Virus record (IMG/VR): IMGVR_UViG_3300030012_001251
Span: 1-20,902 of that record
Length of the DNA: 20,902 nucleotides
From: a virus
Reading direction: 5' to 3' (one strand)
This document shows, one piece after another, positions 1 through 6,388 of this stretch. Position numbers and translations under genes: made by a program. How positions within the stretch are numbered: position 1 is the first letter of the stretch; each line of letters begins with the position of its first letter. Under the pieces are notes generated by a model. It saw nothing but the letters and a program-made list of their open reading frames with translations, ran no database searches and was not told the DNA's origin.

Positions 1-46
1 ATCGCGCGTTACCCGCAAACAGCACGGTTGCAGAAGAACCTAGCAC
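1..46 (-). CDS. Possible gene start running off the left edge
   Basis: A reading frame opens with GTG at 46-44 and stays open to the window edge, giving 15 residues that begin (M)LGSSATVLFAGNAR. GAGG lies about 5 nt before the GTG, overlapping the stop codon region of the gpZ-like gene. The other two minus-strand frames are closed here by TAG or TAA. The fragment is too short to recognise. It may be the next gene of the operon, or nothing. Confidence 0.25.
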   Translation of the reverse strand, partial: MLGSSATVLFAGNAR

Positions 47-53
47 ACCCCCC

Positions 54-701
54 TCATCTCATCCTCGCGGCTCTGCGTCTTGATTTACTAAACGCATCTT
101 TTTTTGCCTCTTTCAACTGTATCGGCAATCTTTTCTCAAATGTTTTCTGCGCCAAATTCAATCCAACCGCATAAAACGGAAAGCGTGGCTTTATGTCGGC
201 TTGCGGCTCCAAAACATACAACACCTTTAACGGATAACGCTTCTTGCCCCGTCGTTGTGCAATTATGTCTTGCCCTGTTTTGCTTTTAGTTCTGAACGCG
301 CGCTTGCCTGATTGTAACAACTGGCGTGGTCTGCGCGCCTTAGTAACACCGCGACCCGTTACCTTAATCTCATCAGTCGGGATTGCGATGCTGTTGCCGC
401 GTGGTCGCTTCGTACCGCCGCTTTCTTGCAAAGCCAAATAGTCTTTGTTCAACCTGTCAAAAACACGCGCTTCAAGTTTACGTTTGTTTGCTGTATCTAC
501 CTTAAAAGCAACCCCAGCAAAGCGTTTGTTTTTAACATCGAAAGAGCGCGGAAATGTTTCTTTGACGATAGTGTTGCGAACAATGAACGCTGTATCGTTC
601 AAAGCCTTAGAGGTTGCAAACGGCAACTGATCTTTGCCAAAAGCATCCATCGCTTTTGTAAGCGCGCTTATGTTGCTTTCGACATTAATCTCTAAAGCCA
701 T
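54..701 (-). CDS. gpZ-like minor tail / tail completion protein
   Basis: This 215-aa basic protein resembles the lambda gpZ (Minor_tail_Z) family, which helps finish the tail so that it can join the head. The features seen are an N-terminal helix with a KALNDTAFIVRNTIVKE-type segment (about residues 32-48), a central Arg/Lys/Gly-rich part (about 95-150), the segment KKRYPLKVLYVLEP (about 152-165) before a C-terminal helix ending in KKDAFSKSRRRAARMR. Lambda gpZ has the same plan and similar length. The ATG at 701 follows a G-rich stretch that overlaps the end of the zinc-ribbon gene (stop at 703). In lambda-like phages this gene sits between gpFII and gpU. Here it lies beyond the replication genes, far from its usual partners. 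The assignment rests on remembered family resemblance, not on a search. Confidence 0.65.
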   Translation of the reverse strand: MALEINVESNISALTKAMDAFGKDQLPFATSKALNDTAFIVRNTIVKETFPRSFDVKNKRFAGVAFKVDTANKRKLEARVFDRLNKDYLALQESGGTKRPRGNSIAIPTDEIKVTGRGVTKARRPRQLLQSGKRAFRTKSKTGQDIIAQRRGKKRYPLKVLYVLEPQADIKPRFPFYAVGLNLAQKTFEKRLPIQLKEAKKDAFSKSRRRAARMR

Positions 702-702
702 C

Positions 703-915
703 TCAGCCCACCATCATCATTGGTTTAAATTGGCTCTGGTCGCAGATATCCAACAGTACAGCATGACACGCCCCACATTGAACTTTATGCGATCCGCTAT
801 AAACACGACCACGGGTCTGCTGGCCACAGAAGTCACATTCAATAAAACCTTTATAAAACCTATGATAGCTGCGATCCTTCAACACTACATCATCAAGGTT
901 TGGTACATCCGACAT
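703..915 (-). CDS. Small zinc-ribbon protein
   Basis: A 70-aa protein with two CxxC knuckles, ECDFCGQ near residue 27 and QCGACH near residue 47, about 18 residues apart. This spacing fits a four-cysteine zinc ribbon. I chose the ATG at 915 because AGGGAG lies about 6 nt upstream. The frame can be extended to 957, but that start would overlap the preceding gene by about 30 nt and lacks this ribosome site. The C-terminus ends in MMMVG. Small zinc ribbons in phages are often transcription modulators or nucleic-acid adaptors; which role applies here cannot be told. It lies between the SSB-tip protein gene and the gpZ-like gene and is probably co-transcribed with both. Confidence 0.7.
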   Translation of the reverse strand: MSDVPNLDDVVLKDRSYHRFYKGFIECDFCGQQTRGRVYSGSHKVQCGACHAVLLDICDQSQFKPMMMVG

Positions 916-925
916 CTGCTTCTCC

Positions 926-1519
926 CTAAAATGGCAAATCATCATCCTTAAATCCATCGTTTGATATTCTCACGATTTCCGCATCAGGAAAAACAGTTTT
1001 CGCTGTTTGGACAGGCTCTTGCAATCGCCATGCTCGTATGATCCGGGCAATCTCTTGGGTCGTATACACAGGCACATCAACTTCTGCCAGTGTCGCTGCG
1101 GTGGCGTTCTTAGCAATGACAAACGACACTTCTGGCTTGCCATCCTCCTCCGGAGCATGACAATCCCACAACTCTGGTGGCATAGGCTTATGACCAGCTT
1201 CTAATGCCTCGCTTTCCATAGCGCGCCAGCCCTTAATCAAGACGGTCGATTTACGGATCACCATGTCGATGTCATTCGACAATATTGCCACGTTCAGCTT
1301 TTGGCTTGCAGCTTGGAAGCGTGACGCTGTTGCCGGGGTGACAAGTTCTTGCAACCGACATCTACCCCAGCGTTCTTCCATCTCGTTTGCCAGAGCATCC
1401 AGTGGCTTTAATGCACCATCAATTTGATCCCGCGTAATATCATCTTGCGGTATCCAAACCTGATGGTCGTTAAGTGCTTCGATATCTTCGCGGGTCTTTC
1501 TTGGTATTTTGGTTGCCAT
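926..1519 (-). CDS. Unknown protein with SSB-type acidic C-terminal tip
   Basis: A 197-aa protein of unrecognised family. It looks mostly helical, with no evident OB fold, membrane segment or enzyme motif. Its last residues are GFKDDDLPF. This is very close to the conserved C-terminal tip of bacterial single-stranded DNA-binding proteins (DDDIPF/DDDLPF type), through which SSB recruits replication and repair partners. The tip is directly visible; its use as a docking peptide is inference. It is the first gene after the primase-helicase and has its own 64-bp leader containing a palindrome. GGGGGAAAGATCAA precedes the ATG. It overlaps no neighbour once the zinc-ribbon gene is started at 915. 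Possible roles are a replication accessory factor or a decoy for host SSB-binding proteins. Confidence 0.8.
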   Translation of the reverse strand: MATKIPRKTREDIEALNDHQVWIPQDDITRDQIDGALKPLDALANEMEERWGRCRLQELVTPATASRFQAASQKLNVAILSNDIDMVIRKSTVLIKGWRAMESEALEAGHKPMPPELWDCHAPEEDGKPEVSFVIAKNATAATLAEVDVPVYTTQEIARIIRAWRLQEPVQTAKTVFPDAEIVRISNDGFKDDDLPF

Positions 1520-1546
1520 TTGATCTTTCCCCCTAGTGTTGATGTC

Positions 1547-1572
1547 GTGACGTTACTATAGTGTAACGTCAC
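1547..1572. promoter_or_regulatory. Perfect 10-bp inverted repeat, candidate operator
   Basis: GTGACGTTAC (1547-1556) and GTAACGTCAC (1563-1572) are exact reverse complements separated by 6 bp (TATAGT). The repeat lies in the 64-bp gap between the primase-helicase stop and the next gene start. A TATAGT minus-strand -10 candidate spans its centre, so a dimeric protein bound here would block that promoter. There is no U-tract after it, so a terminator is less likely. Confidence 0.6.
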
Positions 1573-1678
1573 GTCAATCAACCTCACACTACAGTTGACG
1601 TTGCATGTTGATGTTTGGTTGACGGCATTGACGTTATGCTAACTAAGTTATTGTTTTTGCTAATAACCCCTAACGTCA
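1548..1678. repeat. Cluster of six TGACGT hexamers (iteron-like)
   Basis: TGACGT or its complement ACGTCA occurs at 1548, 1566, 1571, 1596, 1629 and 1673. Chance predicts about 0.07 copies in a stretch this long. Several copies extend to RTTGACGTTA, and degenerate versions (such as GTTGATGTTT) lie between them. The cluster covers the last codons of the primase-helicase gene and the gap after it. It could be an origin, an operator array or a coding by-product of Thr-Ser-rich codons. Confidence 0.5.
1555..1581 (-). promoter_or_regulatory. Weak promoter candidate before the SSB-tip gene
   Basis: On the minus strand, TTGATT (1581-1576) and TATAGT (1560-1555) resemble -35 and -10 boxes, matching 4/6 and 5/6 of the consensus. 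Spacing is only 15 bp, which is short for sigma70. The -10 box sits in the middle of the perfect palindrome. It would drive the SSB-tip, zinc-ribbon and gpZ-like genes. Alignment by eye only. Confidence 0.3.
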
Positions 1679-3485
1679 ACATGCGATCAACAAAGTGATA
1701 CCACCCACTCGCGCTGTATTTTTTGGAATTTCCCTGTTTATCCACTCTCAACTCGTTAACCCTGTCTCTCCAGACCTCATTTGGCACCCCTGATCCGTCA
1801 TTATTATCCACCCATTCACTACCATCAGCGATGATTTGCTCCAGTAAATTAAGCGCAAATATCTGATCTTTTGTGTACCGCTTCGGCGCATCCGGCTCAT
1901 CTGTTGCGTCCAAAACCAAGCTGGTTCGTTCCTCACCAAACCCTGATTGCACCCACGACACCTCTCTGGCAGTCAGCCATTGCGACTTTGCTTCTTCGAC
2001 ATCCTTTTGCTTGCGAACATGCAGCGCAACGCTCTGCGAACCCACTGTCTTGACCAGTTCAAACTCCGATGAAACAGCCGCTTTCAGACTTGAACTTCCG
2101 CGCATCCCTCGCTCTGTTTGCTTCCCGGAATGATGAACGACCAGAACCGTGCAATCAAAACGCTCAATCAGCAGATCAATATTATGCACGAACACGCCCA
2201 TATCCGTGCTGCTGTTCTCGTCTGCACCGACGAATGACCGGGCAAGCGTATCCACCACAATCATGGTCGGGTTCACACCACCCAAACCATCCTCGATGCC
2301 ATCCATAAGTGGCACCAAGTCACCCGCCTCATCTGCCAGTGATAATGGCGTTGTGACCGCATAGAAGGGCGCGTCAGTGTCTTTTAGCCCACGTTCCCTG
2401 TGCCATGCCTCAGATCGCGTTGCCAGCCCTGTCTGGCCTTCTAGGGCAAGATAAACGACACTGCCTTGGATAACTGGTCGCTCGTTCCAATCAACGCCAT
2501 GCGCCACTGATAACGCCCAATCTAGGGCTAGAAAACTTTTGTAGGATGCCGGAGCCCCAAAGAGTACTGCGAATGACTTGTCGATGATATATGGCGCAAC
2601 TTGATATGTCGGCGGTGGTGTTTGCCGTAATTCTTGCAGTGTCTTAAGAACAATCTTCCGTTGCCGTGGGTTAGCGTTTGCGCTCTCCACGGCTTCTTCC
2701 TTTTTTGGTGGCGCAGTTCCTAGATCACTAAAACCGCCCTCATGCGCCTTGCGTATCGTACTGATGCACTTGCGCTGGAACTCTGATATTCCGCGCCCAT
2801 CCTTTTCCAGATCACCTGACCGGGACACGACTTTGCTGGCATAAACTGGATAAACATTCTCGACCATCCACTTAAGCGTGGGATAGGTTTTGGTCTGCCT
2901 GTAATAGTCCCCGACTGACGCCATAATAATAGACGCCATATACTTCTCGCGCCCATCTGTGACCGACCCAAACTTGTCTAATTGATGACCACCCAAATCA
3001 TAAGTGACATCGGTAGCGATATCAGCCACGGCATCGGGGAAATCGCAAAACTCCTCGTTGTTAAGCCAACGATAACCAGCACTTTCTGGATGGATAACAT
3101 AGCCGCCATCACCACGGACATCCACGCACCCAGCAATGCCGGCGCGATTACGAATACCACTACGATGAAGATAGTAAAAATGCCATCCTCCACTAAGCGT
3201 CTGAGCGATCCTAGTATTGCCAAGAAGTTCTTGGTTATCTTCTTTCCATGCCTTGCCATTTTTATTGTCCCTAATATCAATGTCTATCACCGAAACGCCA
3301 CTCGCTTCGCCTGTTGGCATACCGATCAATGCAGCATTTGGCACACTGAATAGACGCTCAACCTCTGTCGGGTCTTGTGTTGCCGCTTTAAACCCACCCT
3401 CACAGACGGGTCGCTTCTTTACGTCACAGGGAAACACGGGGTATTCTTCCGCGACCTCTAACGCCTTGTTTATCAAATCCACCAT
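1584..3485 (-). CDS. Primase-polymerase / RecA-fold helicase fusion
   Basis: This is the phage replication initiator-type protein, about 633 aa. The N-terminal part (about residues 5-165) is a bifunctional primase-polymerase (prim-pol) domain: metal-binding VIDIDIRD near 67-74, SGGWHFYY near 98-105 and VDVRGDGGYVIHP near 121-133. After a linker (about 165-290) comes a RecA/RepA-like hexameric helicase domain (AAA_25 type). It has Walker A GAPASYKS near 310-317, where Tyr replaces the usual Gly before Lys, a VVYLALEG glutamate near 349, Walker B TMIVVDTLARS near 407-417, and VVHHSGK near 450. The ATG at 3485 is preferred; an in-frame GTG lies just before it. AGGG of the ribosome site overlaps the stop of the Mom-like gene, so the two are translationally linked. 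The protein is expected to prime and unwind phage DNA together with the neighbouring SSB-like and nuclease proteins. Confidence 0.9.
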   Translation of the reverse strand: MVDLINKALEVAEEYPVFPCDVKKRPVCEGGFKAATQDPTEVERLFSVPNAALIGMPTGEASGVSVIDIDIRDNKNGKAWKEDNQELLGNTRIAQTLSGGWHFYYLHRSGIRNRAGIAGCVDVRGDGGYVIHPESAGYRWLNNEEFCDFPDAVADIATDVTYDLGGHQLDKFGSVTDGREKYMASIIMASVGDYYRQTKTYPTLKWMVENVYPVYASKVVSRSGDLEKDGRGISEFQRKCISTIRKAHEGGFSDLGTAPPKKEEAVESANANPRQRKIVLKTLQELRQTPPPTYQVAPYIIDKSFAVLFGAPASYKSFLALDWALSVAHGVDWNERPVIQGSVVYLALEGQTGLATRSEAWHRERGLKDTDAPFYAVTTPLSLADEAGDLVPLMDGIEDGLGGVNPTMIVVDTLARSFVGADENSSTDMGVFVHNIDLLIERFDCTVLVVHHSGKQTERGMRGSSSLKAAVSSEFELVKTVGSQSVALHVRKQKDVEEAKSQWLTAREVSWVQSGFGEERTSLVLDATDEPDAPKRYTKDQIFALNLLEQIIADGSEWVDNNDGSGVPNEVWRDRVNELRVDKQGNSKKYSASGWYHFVDRMLTLGVISKNNNLVSITSMPSTKHQHATSTVV

Positions 3486-3498
3486 CACCTTATTCCCT
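3478..3498. repeat. 21-bp exact direct repeat, copy 1
   Basis: This stretch is identical, base for base, to 4116-4136. On the minus strand it reads AGGGAATAAGGTGATGG plus four further matching bases. It covers the ribosome binding site, three overlapping start triplets (GTG ATG GTG) and the first codons of the primase-helicase gene. Confidence 0.85.
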
Positions 3499-4123
3499 AA
3501 AAAAGCAAAATTTGCGTTTCTACACTGTCACCAGCTTCATAGGTTTTGCTCTCCCCCTTTGGATATGGTTGTGCTTCATAACGCAACTGACTCCGTAAAT
3601 CTTTTTTTTGCCGCTTATTACCGACAAAGTTCACATATCGGTGCTTGCGTGGCCTATCGACCAAATCTTTGCCCCAATGACCGCGTGAATGTCGTGCTAA
3701 TTTGCCGCCACTTGTGTCAAACCCAACGGGGTCTTTTCTCTTTGCTGATAGCCCAGTGTATATAAAATTTGTTGCTTGATAGACATAACCAATATGCCCC
3801 GCCTTCGTGTCTGCATAACTGACAATGATCTTTGGCGGCGGCAATAGCTTCATTGATCTGGCAATAAGTATTGATGCCATATTCTTTTCATTGCTATCCA
3901 GACAAAGTCTATTCAATTCCAAAACATCCAATGCGTGTTCTTCTCCACACACGCCACGCGCAAGGTGTGGCGAAGCTGGTGCGCCGTAGCTGATTACGCC
4001 GATCAAATAATTGTTTTCATACAAACCAAAAGCAAACATGATTAACGGCATCCGCTTCATGTAATGTTTTTGCAGAAACCATTGTCGCGTTTCTTCTGAT
4101 TTAATTGGCAAAACTTCCACCAT
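3497..4123 (-). CDS. mom: Mom-like adenine modification enzyme (GNAT fold)
   Basis: A 208-aa protein strongly resembling the Mom family, named for phage Mu Mom, which turns adenine in phage DNA into a methylcarbamoyl derivative and so protects it from restriction. Family-like segments are QKHYMKRMP near residue 18, FAFGLYENNYLIGVISYG near 30-47, RGVCGEEHALDVLELNRLCLD near 56-76, then IIVSYADTKAGHIGYVYQ near 99-116 followed by ATNFIYTGLSAKR to about 129, where a GNAT-type acetyl-CoA fold is expected. The basic tail RPRKHRYVNFVGNKRQKK (from about 158) and a YPKGES stretch are also usual in the family. The ATG at 4123 is preceded by AGGGAATAAGGTG; a GTG at 4126 is the alternative. It sits between the SSB-like and primase-helicase genes, unlike the late, isolated mom of Mu, and no Com-like zinc regulator lies next to it. 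Function is by family resemblance only. Confidence 0.85.
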   Translation of the reverse strand: MVEVLPIKSEETRQWFLQKHYMKRMPLIMFAFGLYENNYLIGVISYGAPASPHLARGVCGEEHALDVLELNRLCLDSNEKNMASILIARSMKLLPPPKIIVSYADTKAGHIGYVYQATNFIYTGLSAKRKDPVGFDTSGGKLARHSRGHWGKDLVDRPRKHRYVNFVGNKRQKKDLRSQLRYEAQPYPKGESKTYEAGDSVETQILLF

Positions 4124-4136
4124 CACCTTATTCCCT
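4116..4136. repeat. 21-bp exact direct repeat, copy 2
   Basis: Identical to 3478-3498. It covers the ribosome binding site and first codons of the Mom-like gene. Identity ends just outside the initiation region on both sides (AAA before AGGG here, TTTTT at the other copy). Confidence 0.85.
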
Positions 4137-4143
4137 TTGGTTT

Positions 4144-4178
4144 GTGGGCGACAAGTAAGGGATAAACTTGCCGCCCAC
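4144..4178 (-). promoter_or_regulatory. Strong RNA hairpin before the Mom-like gene
   Basis: The arms 4144-4156 and 4166-4178 pair over 13 positions around a 9-nt loop. In the minus-strand RNA every position pairs, with one G-U. In plus-strand RNA that position is an A-C mismatch, so the structure favours the gene strand. It fills most of the gap between the SSB-like and Mom-like genes and ends about 20 nt before the start codon. No U-tract follows, so it is more likely an RNA processing, stability or translation-control element than a terminator. Confidence 0.6.
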
Positions 4179-4191
4179 GGCCTATCAGTGA

Positions 4192-4794
4192 TTAGATAAA
4201 TTCATCTTCTTCATCACTGTCCCCCGCCCCGTCAGGCAAGGATGCTGCGGCACTGGAAGGTGATACCGCAACCTCTTCCACGCCTAAAGCCGCATCGAGC
4301 AACTCTTGTGGCGCGTCTATCCATTTATCAATAACCAGATCAGGTACGCAAGTCGAACCCTCTCCCACGTTAATCTTGGTCGCGCCGTTAAACGCCACCA
4401 CTGGAAGCTTCCCCGGTTGCTTGGCCTTGTCGTATTCCATCCATAGTTTCTTCATGCCATCCATGCCACCTTTGTTGGCGCATGAGAACAAACGAACAGG
4501 ATAATCGCCAAACAATGCTTTGCTAAAAACGCGAACCTTAAAGCCGCGTTTCCAATCGGCATCTGGCTTGGGCAACGCTTCTTCCGCGCTTGTGTCCATT
4601 TGCCAGATCGGACTGCCACCTTTAGGCCACAACTGCCAGCCCATTTCCATCGTGTTCAGATCGAACACAACTTTGGTAAAATTGAACGGGACATTCATGT
4701 CGTCCGTGGACATCTCCCAAGTGCCAGCCCCAGCTTTGTAATTGATATAATGTTCAAACGTGCTACCTGCACCAATGTCAAAATTTATTGCCAT
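4192..4794 (-). CDS. Putative phage single-stranded DNA-binding protein
   Basis: A 200-aa protein whose body (about residues 1-155) is rich in beta-type segments with several Trp and Phe, for example GWQLWPKGGSPIWQMD near 52-67. It is followed by a flexible Ala/Ser/Val stretch and an extremely acidic end, GDSDEEDEFI. An OB-like body plus an acidic tail ending next to an aromatic or hydrophobic residue is the plan of phage ssDNA-binding proteins such as T7 gp2.5. Its place directly after a RecB-like nuclease and before the primase-helicase fits that role. I did not recognise a specific family, so the function is inferred from composition and neighbours. AAGGAAAGATAA precedes the ATG at 4794. 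The long acidic tail would also suit partner docking. Confidence 0.55.
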   Translation of the reverse strand: MAINFDIGAGSTFEHYINYKAGAGTWEMSTDDMNVPFNFTKVVFDLNTMEMGWQLWPKGGSPIWQMDTSAEEALPKPDADWKRGFKVRVFSKALFGDYPVRLFSCANKGGMDGMKKLWMEYDKAKQPGKLPVVAFNGATKINVGEGSTCVPDLVIDKWIDAPQELLDAALGVEEVAVSPSSAAASLPDGAGDSDEEDEFI

Positions 4795-4818
4795 TTATCT
4801 TTCCTTAATAAGCCACCA

Positions 4819-5580
4819 TTAATATCCCCAAATCCGCTTGGCTTCTGCACGGACAATAGGGTCATCCCAGTAGAAACTGGAATAGTCGGGCGCAAACAGC
4901 TTTGCGATTTCCATTGGGTCATCGAAAGTCGTGAGCAATCGCTCAATGGCTTGCGCTGCAATTACAAATTCTTTGTTTATCTCCACGGCTTCAGCCGGGT
5001 CTAGTTCATAAATCGCGTGTTTCTTTGTACTGACATAACAGATCACAATGCGGTGATCCGGCCGGAAAAACTGATAGAGCGACATCTGACGCTTATGTGG
5101 CGCGGACATTTCGCTTGGTACGCGATGTGTCGTTTTCAAGTCCAAGCAGATCGGACGCGGATCGTCACCATGCGGCTTAAAACAATAATCATCGCGCCCC
5201 GTTACCTTGAACGGCACACCCTCCATCTCTGCTTCGTGCCATGTCTGGTCGCTGGTCGGGAAGCCATAGGGCTTCAATGCTTCGATGGTCTGCTCGACAA
5301 ACCCTGCAATGTGTTCGCGTTCCTTGTCGCGCTTCTCGCCTACGCCCTCAAACATTGTATCGGCATTGAACTTCTTGACAGCCGCTTCGATGGCCTCTTG
5401 TTCTGTGCTGAACTCGTTCTGCCAGATAAAGTCATAGCCAACTTCTGTCGCCAGACCACGCGCCATGTTTGTGTTCGTGCCACCACGGACACCCGCGACA
5501 TAAGTAAGCCACCATCGCGCGGGTTCAGCGCGAAACATATTCACGCCCGATGTGCTGAGTGCTTTTAACTTCTTAGGCAT
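4819..5580 (-). CDS. RecB/Cas4-like PD-(D/E)XK nuclease
   Basis: A 253-aa nuclease of the PD-(D/E)XK superfamily. Motifs in order: LSTSGVNMFRAEPARWWLTY near 8-27; RGLATEVG with Glu46, where RecB-like exonucleases usually have a Gly-x-x-x-E/H; GRDDY with Asp130; CLDLKTTH with Asp147 and Lys149; and QMSLYQ at 165-170, the QxxxY motif of RecB/Cas4-type exonucleases. These residues would bind Mg2+ and cut DNA ends. I chose the ATG at 5580 because it forms a TGATG overlap with the RusA stop and has AGAGG 7 nt upstream; a longer frame to 5619 would run back into rusA. Its likely role is DNA end resection for recombination or replication, with the SSB-like protein as partner. There is no Cas1/Cas2 nearby, so a CRISPR role is not suggested. 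Confidence 0.8.
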   Translation of the reverse strand: MPKKLKALSTSGVNMFRAEPARWWLTYVAGVRGGTNTNMARGLATEVGYDFIWQNEFSTEQEAIEAAVKKFNADTMFEGVGEKRDKEREHIAGFVEQTIEALKPYGFPTSDQTWHEAEMEGVPFKVTGRDDYCFKPHGDDPRPICLDLKTTHRVPSEMSAPHKRQMSLYQFFRPDHRIVICYVSTKKHAIYELDPAEAVEINKEFVIAAQAIERLLTTFDDPMEIAKLFAPDYSSFYWDDPIVRAEAKRIWGY

Positions 5581-5948
5581 CAATGCACCTCTGCCCTGGT
5601 TATGGTGATCTCGCACCATTCAATCTCCAGTGACCACATCATCGTGACGCGGTTTGCCAGACAGTCATCCGCAATGATCCTCAACTCTTGCAACGCATCC
5701 ATCACAGCTTTTGCCCGGTTGTCGATATCCATGCGACGCTTGCTTGGTCGCCCAACAATAATTTCGATGTTGAACGCATAGTCGATATTCGGCCTGTATA
5801 TACCCCGCAGCGAGTGATGGCAGTCTGCCAGCCAGTCCACATACACCTTAGATTTGTGCATCCGCTTGCCAGATATGCGCCACAGCCGATTGACGGATGG
5901 TGGTGTTGGCAGCATGAAATAGTAAATGTCATTATTAATATCTACCAT
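5580..5948 (-). CDS. rusA: RusA-family Holliday junction resolvase
   Basis: A 122-aa homodimeric endonuclease that cuts four-way DNA junctions. The family pattern is clear: PTPPSVNRLWR near the N-terminus (about 14-24), then RMDIDNRAKAVMDALQELRI followed by IADDCLANR (about 72-100). The Asp pair of DIDN (about 74 and 76), Lys80, Asp84 and the Asp-Asp of ADD (about 94-95) match the acidic metal-binding residues of RusA. Usual RusA length is about 120 aa. The ATG at 5948 is chosen; a GTG two codons upstream (5954) is possible. The start overlaps the end of the unknown 148-aa gene by 7 nt, and its stop overlaps the nuclease start by one base. It would resolve branched DNA before packaging. Confidence 0.9.
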   Translation of the reverse strand: MVDINNDIYYFMLPTPPSVNRLWRISGKRMHKSKVYVDWLADCHHSLRGIYRPNIDYAFNIEIIVGRPSKRRMDIDNRAKAVMDALQELRIIADDCLANRVTMMWSLEIEWCEITITRAEVH

Positions 5949-6388
5949 TTCCACACTATGCTTGTTCCCGTGTTACCAGTAGTCGTTGCGTTTGAGTACC
6001 TTGGAGGTGTAGGTATTGTTGACCACCCGTGTCTTCTATAACAGCGTCTTTTTATTCTGCCATTTTGACTTAGATTACCCGATTTTTCGCTGATGCGTTG
6101 TATAGCAAGAACGCACCCTCGTTCCTTTCCGCGTTGATGGCTTGTCCGAAAATAGTAATGATTTTCTTCTGTATCAAAATGCATAGTGCGCGTCATGAAA
6201 TAAGCTATTTCTTTAGCTACGTTTGCATCTTCGATAGTTTCAAAAAACGCCACCGCATTTACCTCTAAAGACAACAACACATCCAAACATTTTTCTCTGG
6301 TAACAGCCCGATAAATTTTTGACCGCGAAAGAGGGGCGATGCTTGTTTTATCCCTTGAAACTTTTTTAAGCCAAGTCATCAGCGTCAT
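5942..6388 (-). CDS. Unknown 148-aa protein
   Basis: No family recognised. The first about 100 residues look like a small folded, mixed helix/strand protein with an ISEKSG turn near 98. The last about 40 residues are basic then Thr/Asn/Pro-rich (RRCYRRHGW, TPPRYSNATTTGNTG, VWKW) and look disordered. The start at 6388 forms an ATGA overlap with the stop of the HTH gene; an ATG at 6379 is a second choice. The end overlaps the rusA start. I considered a frameshift near 6060, but the other minus-strand frames there are short and closed, so I keep the full frame. Its place between an HTH protein and RusA suggests an early gene. Confidence 0.6.
   Translation of the reverse strand: MTLMTWLKKVSRDKTSIAPLSRSKIYRAVTREKCLDVLLSLEVNAVAFFETIEDANVAKEIAYFMTRTMHFDTEENHYYFRTSHQRGKERGCVLAIQRISEKSGNLSQNGRIKRRCYRRHGWSTIPTPPRYSNATTTGNTGTSIVWKW

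Noticed and set aside
1547-1572. Rho-independent terminator
   Set aside because: The inverted repeat has no following U-tract on either strand, and it overlaps promoter-like boxes.
3217-3765. Plus-strand open frame of 182 codons
   Set aside because: It lies opposite the primase-helicase and Mom-like genes, has no ribosome site and its sequence looks like none of the usual protein families; it is a shadow.
5017-5568. Plus-strand open frame of 183 codons
   Set aside because: Antisense to the RecB-like nuclease, whose motifs are clear; composition (many Cys, Arg, His) is typical of a shadow frame.
4819-5619. Longer start of the nuclease gene and Cas4/CRISPR link
   Set aside because: The ATG at 5580 has a TGATG overlap and good ribosome site. 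No Cas genes or repeat arrays are seen, so a CRISPR adaptation role is unsupported.
5942-6060. Frameshift in the end of the 148-aa gene
   Set aside because: The odd Thr/Asn-rich end made me suspect a sequencing error, but the alternative minus-strand frames are closed within a few codons and give no recognisable continuation.
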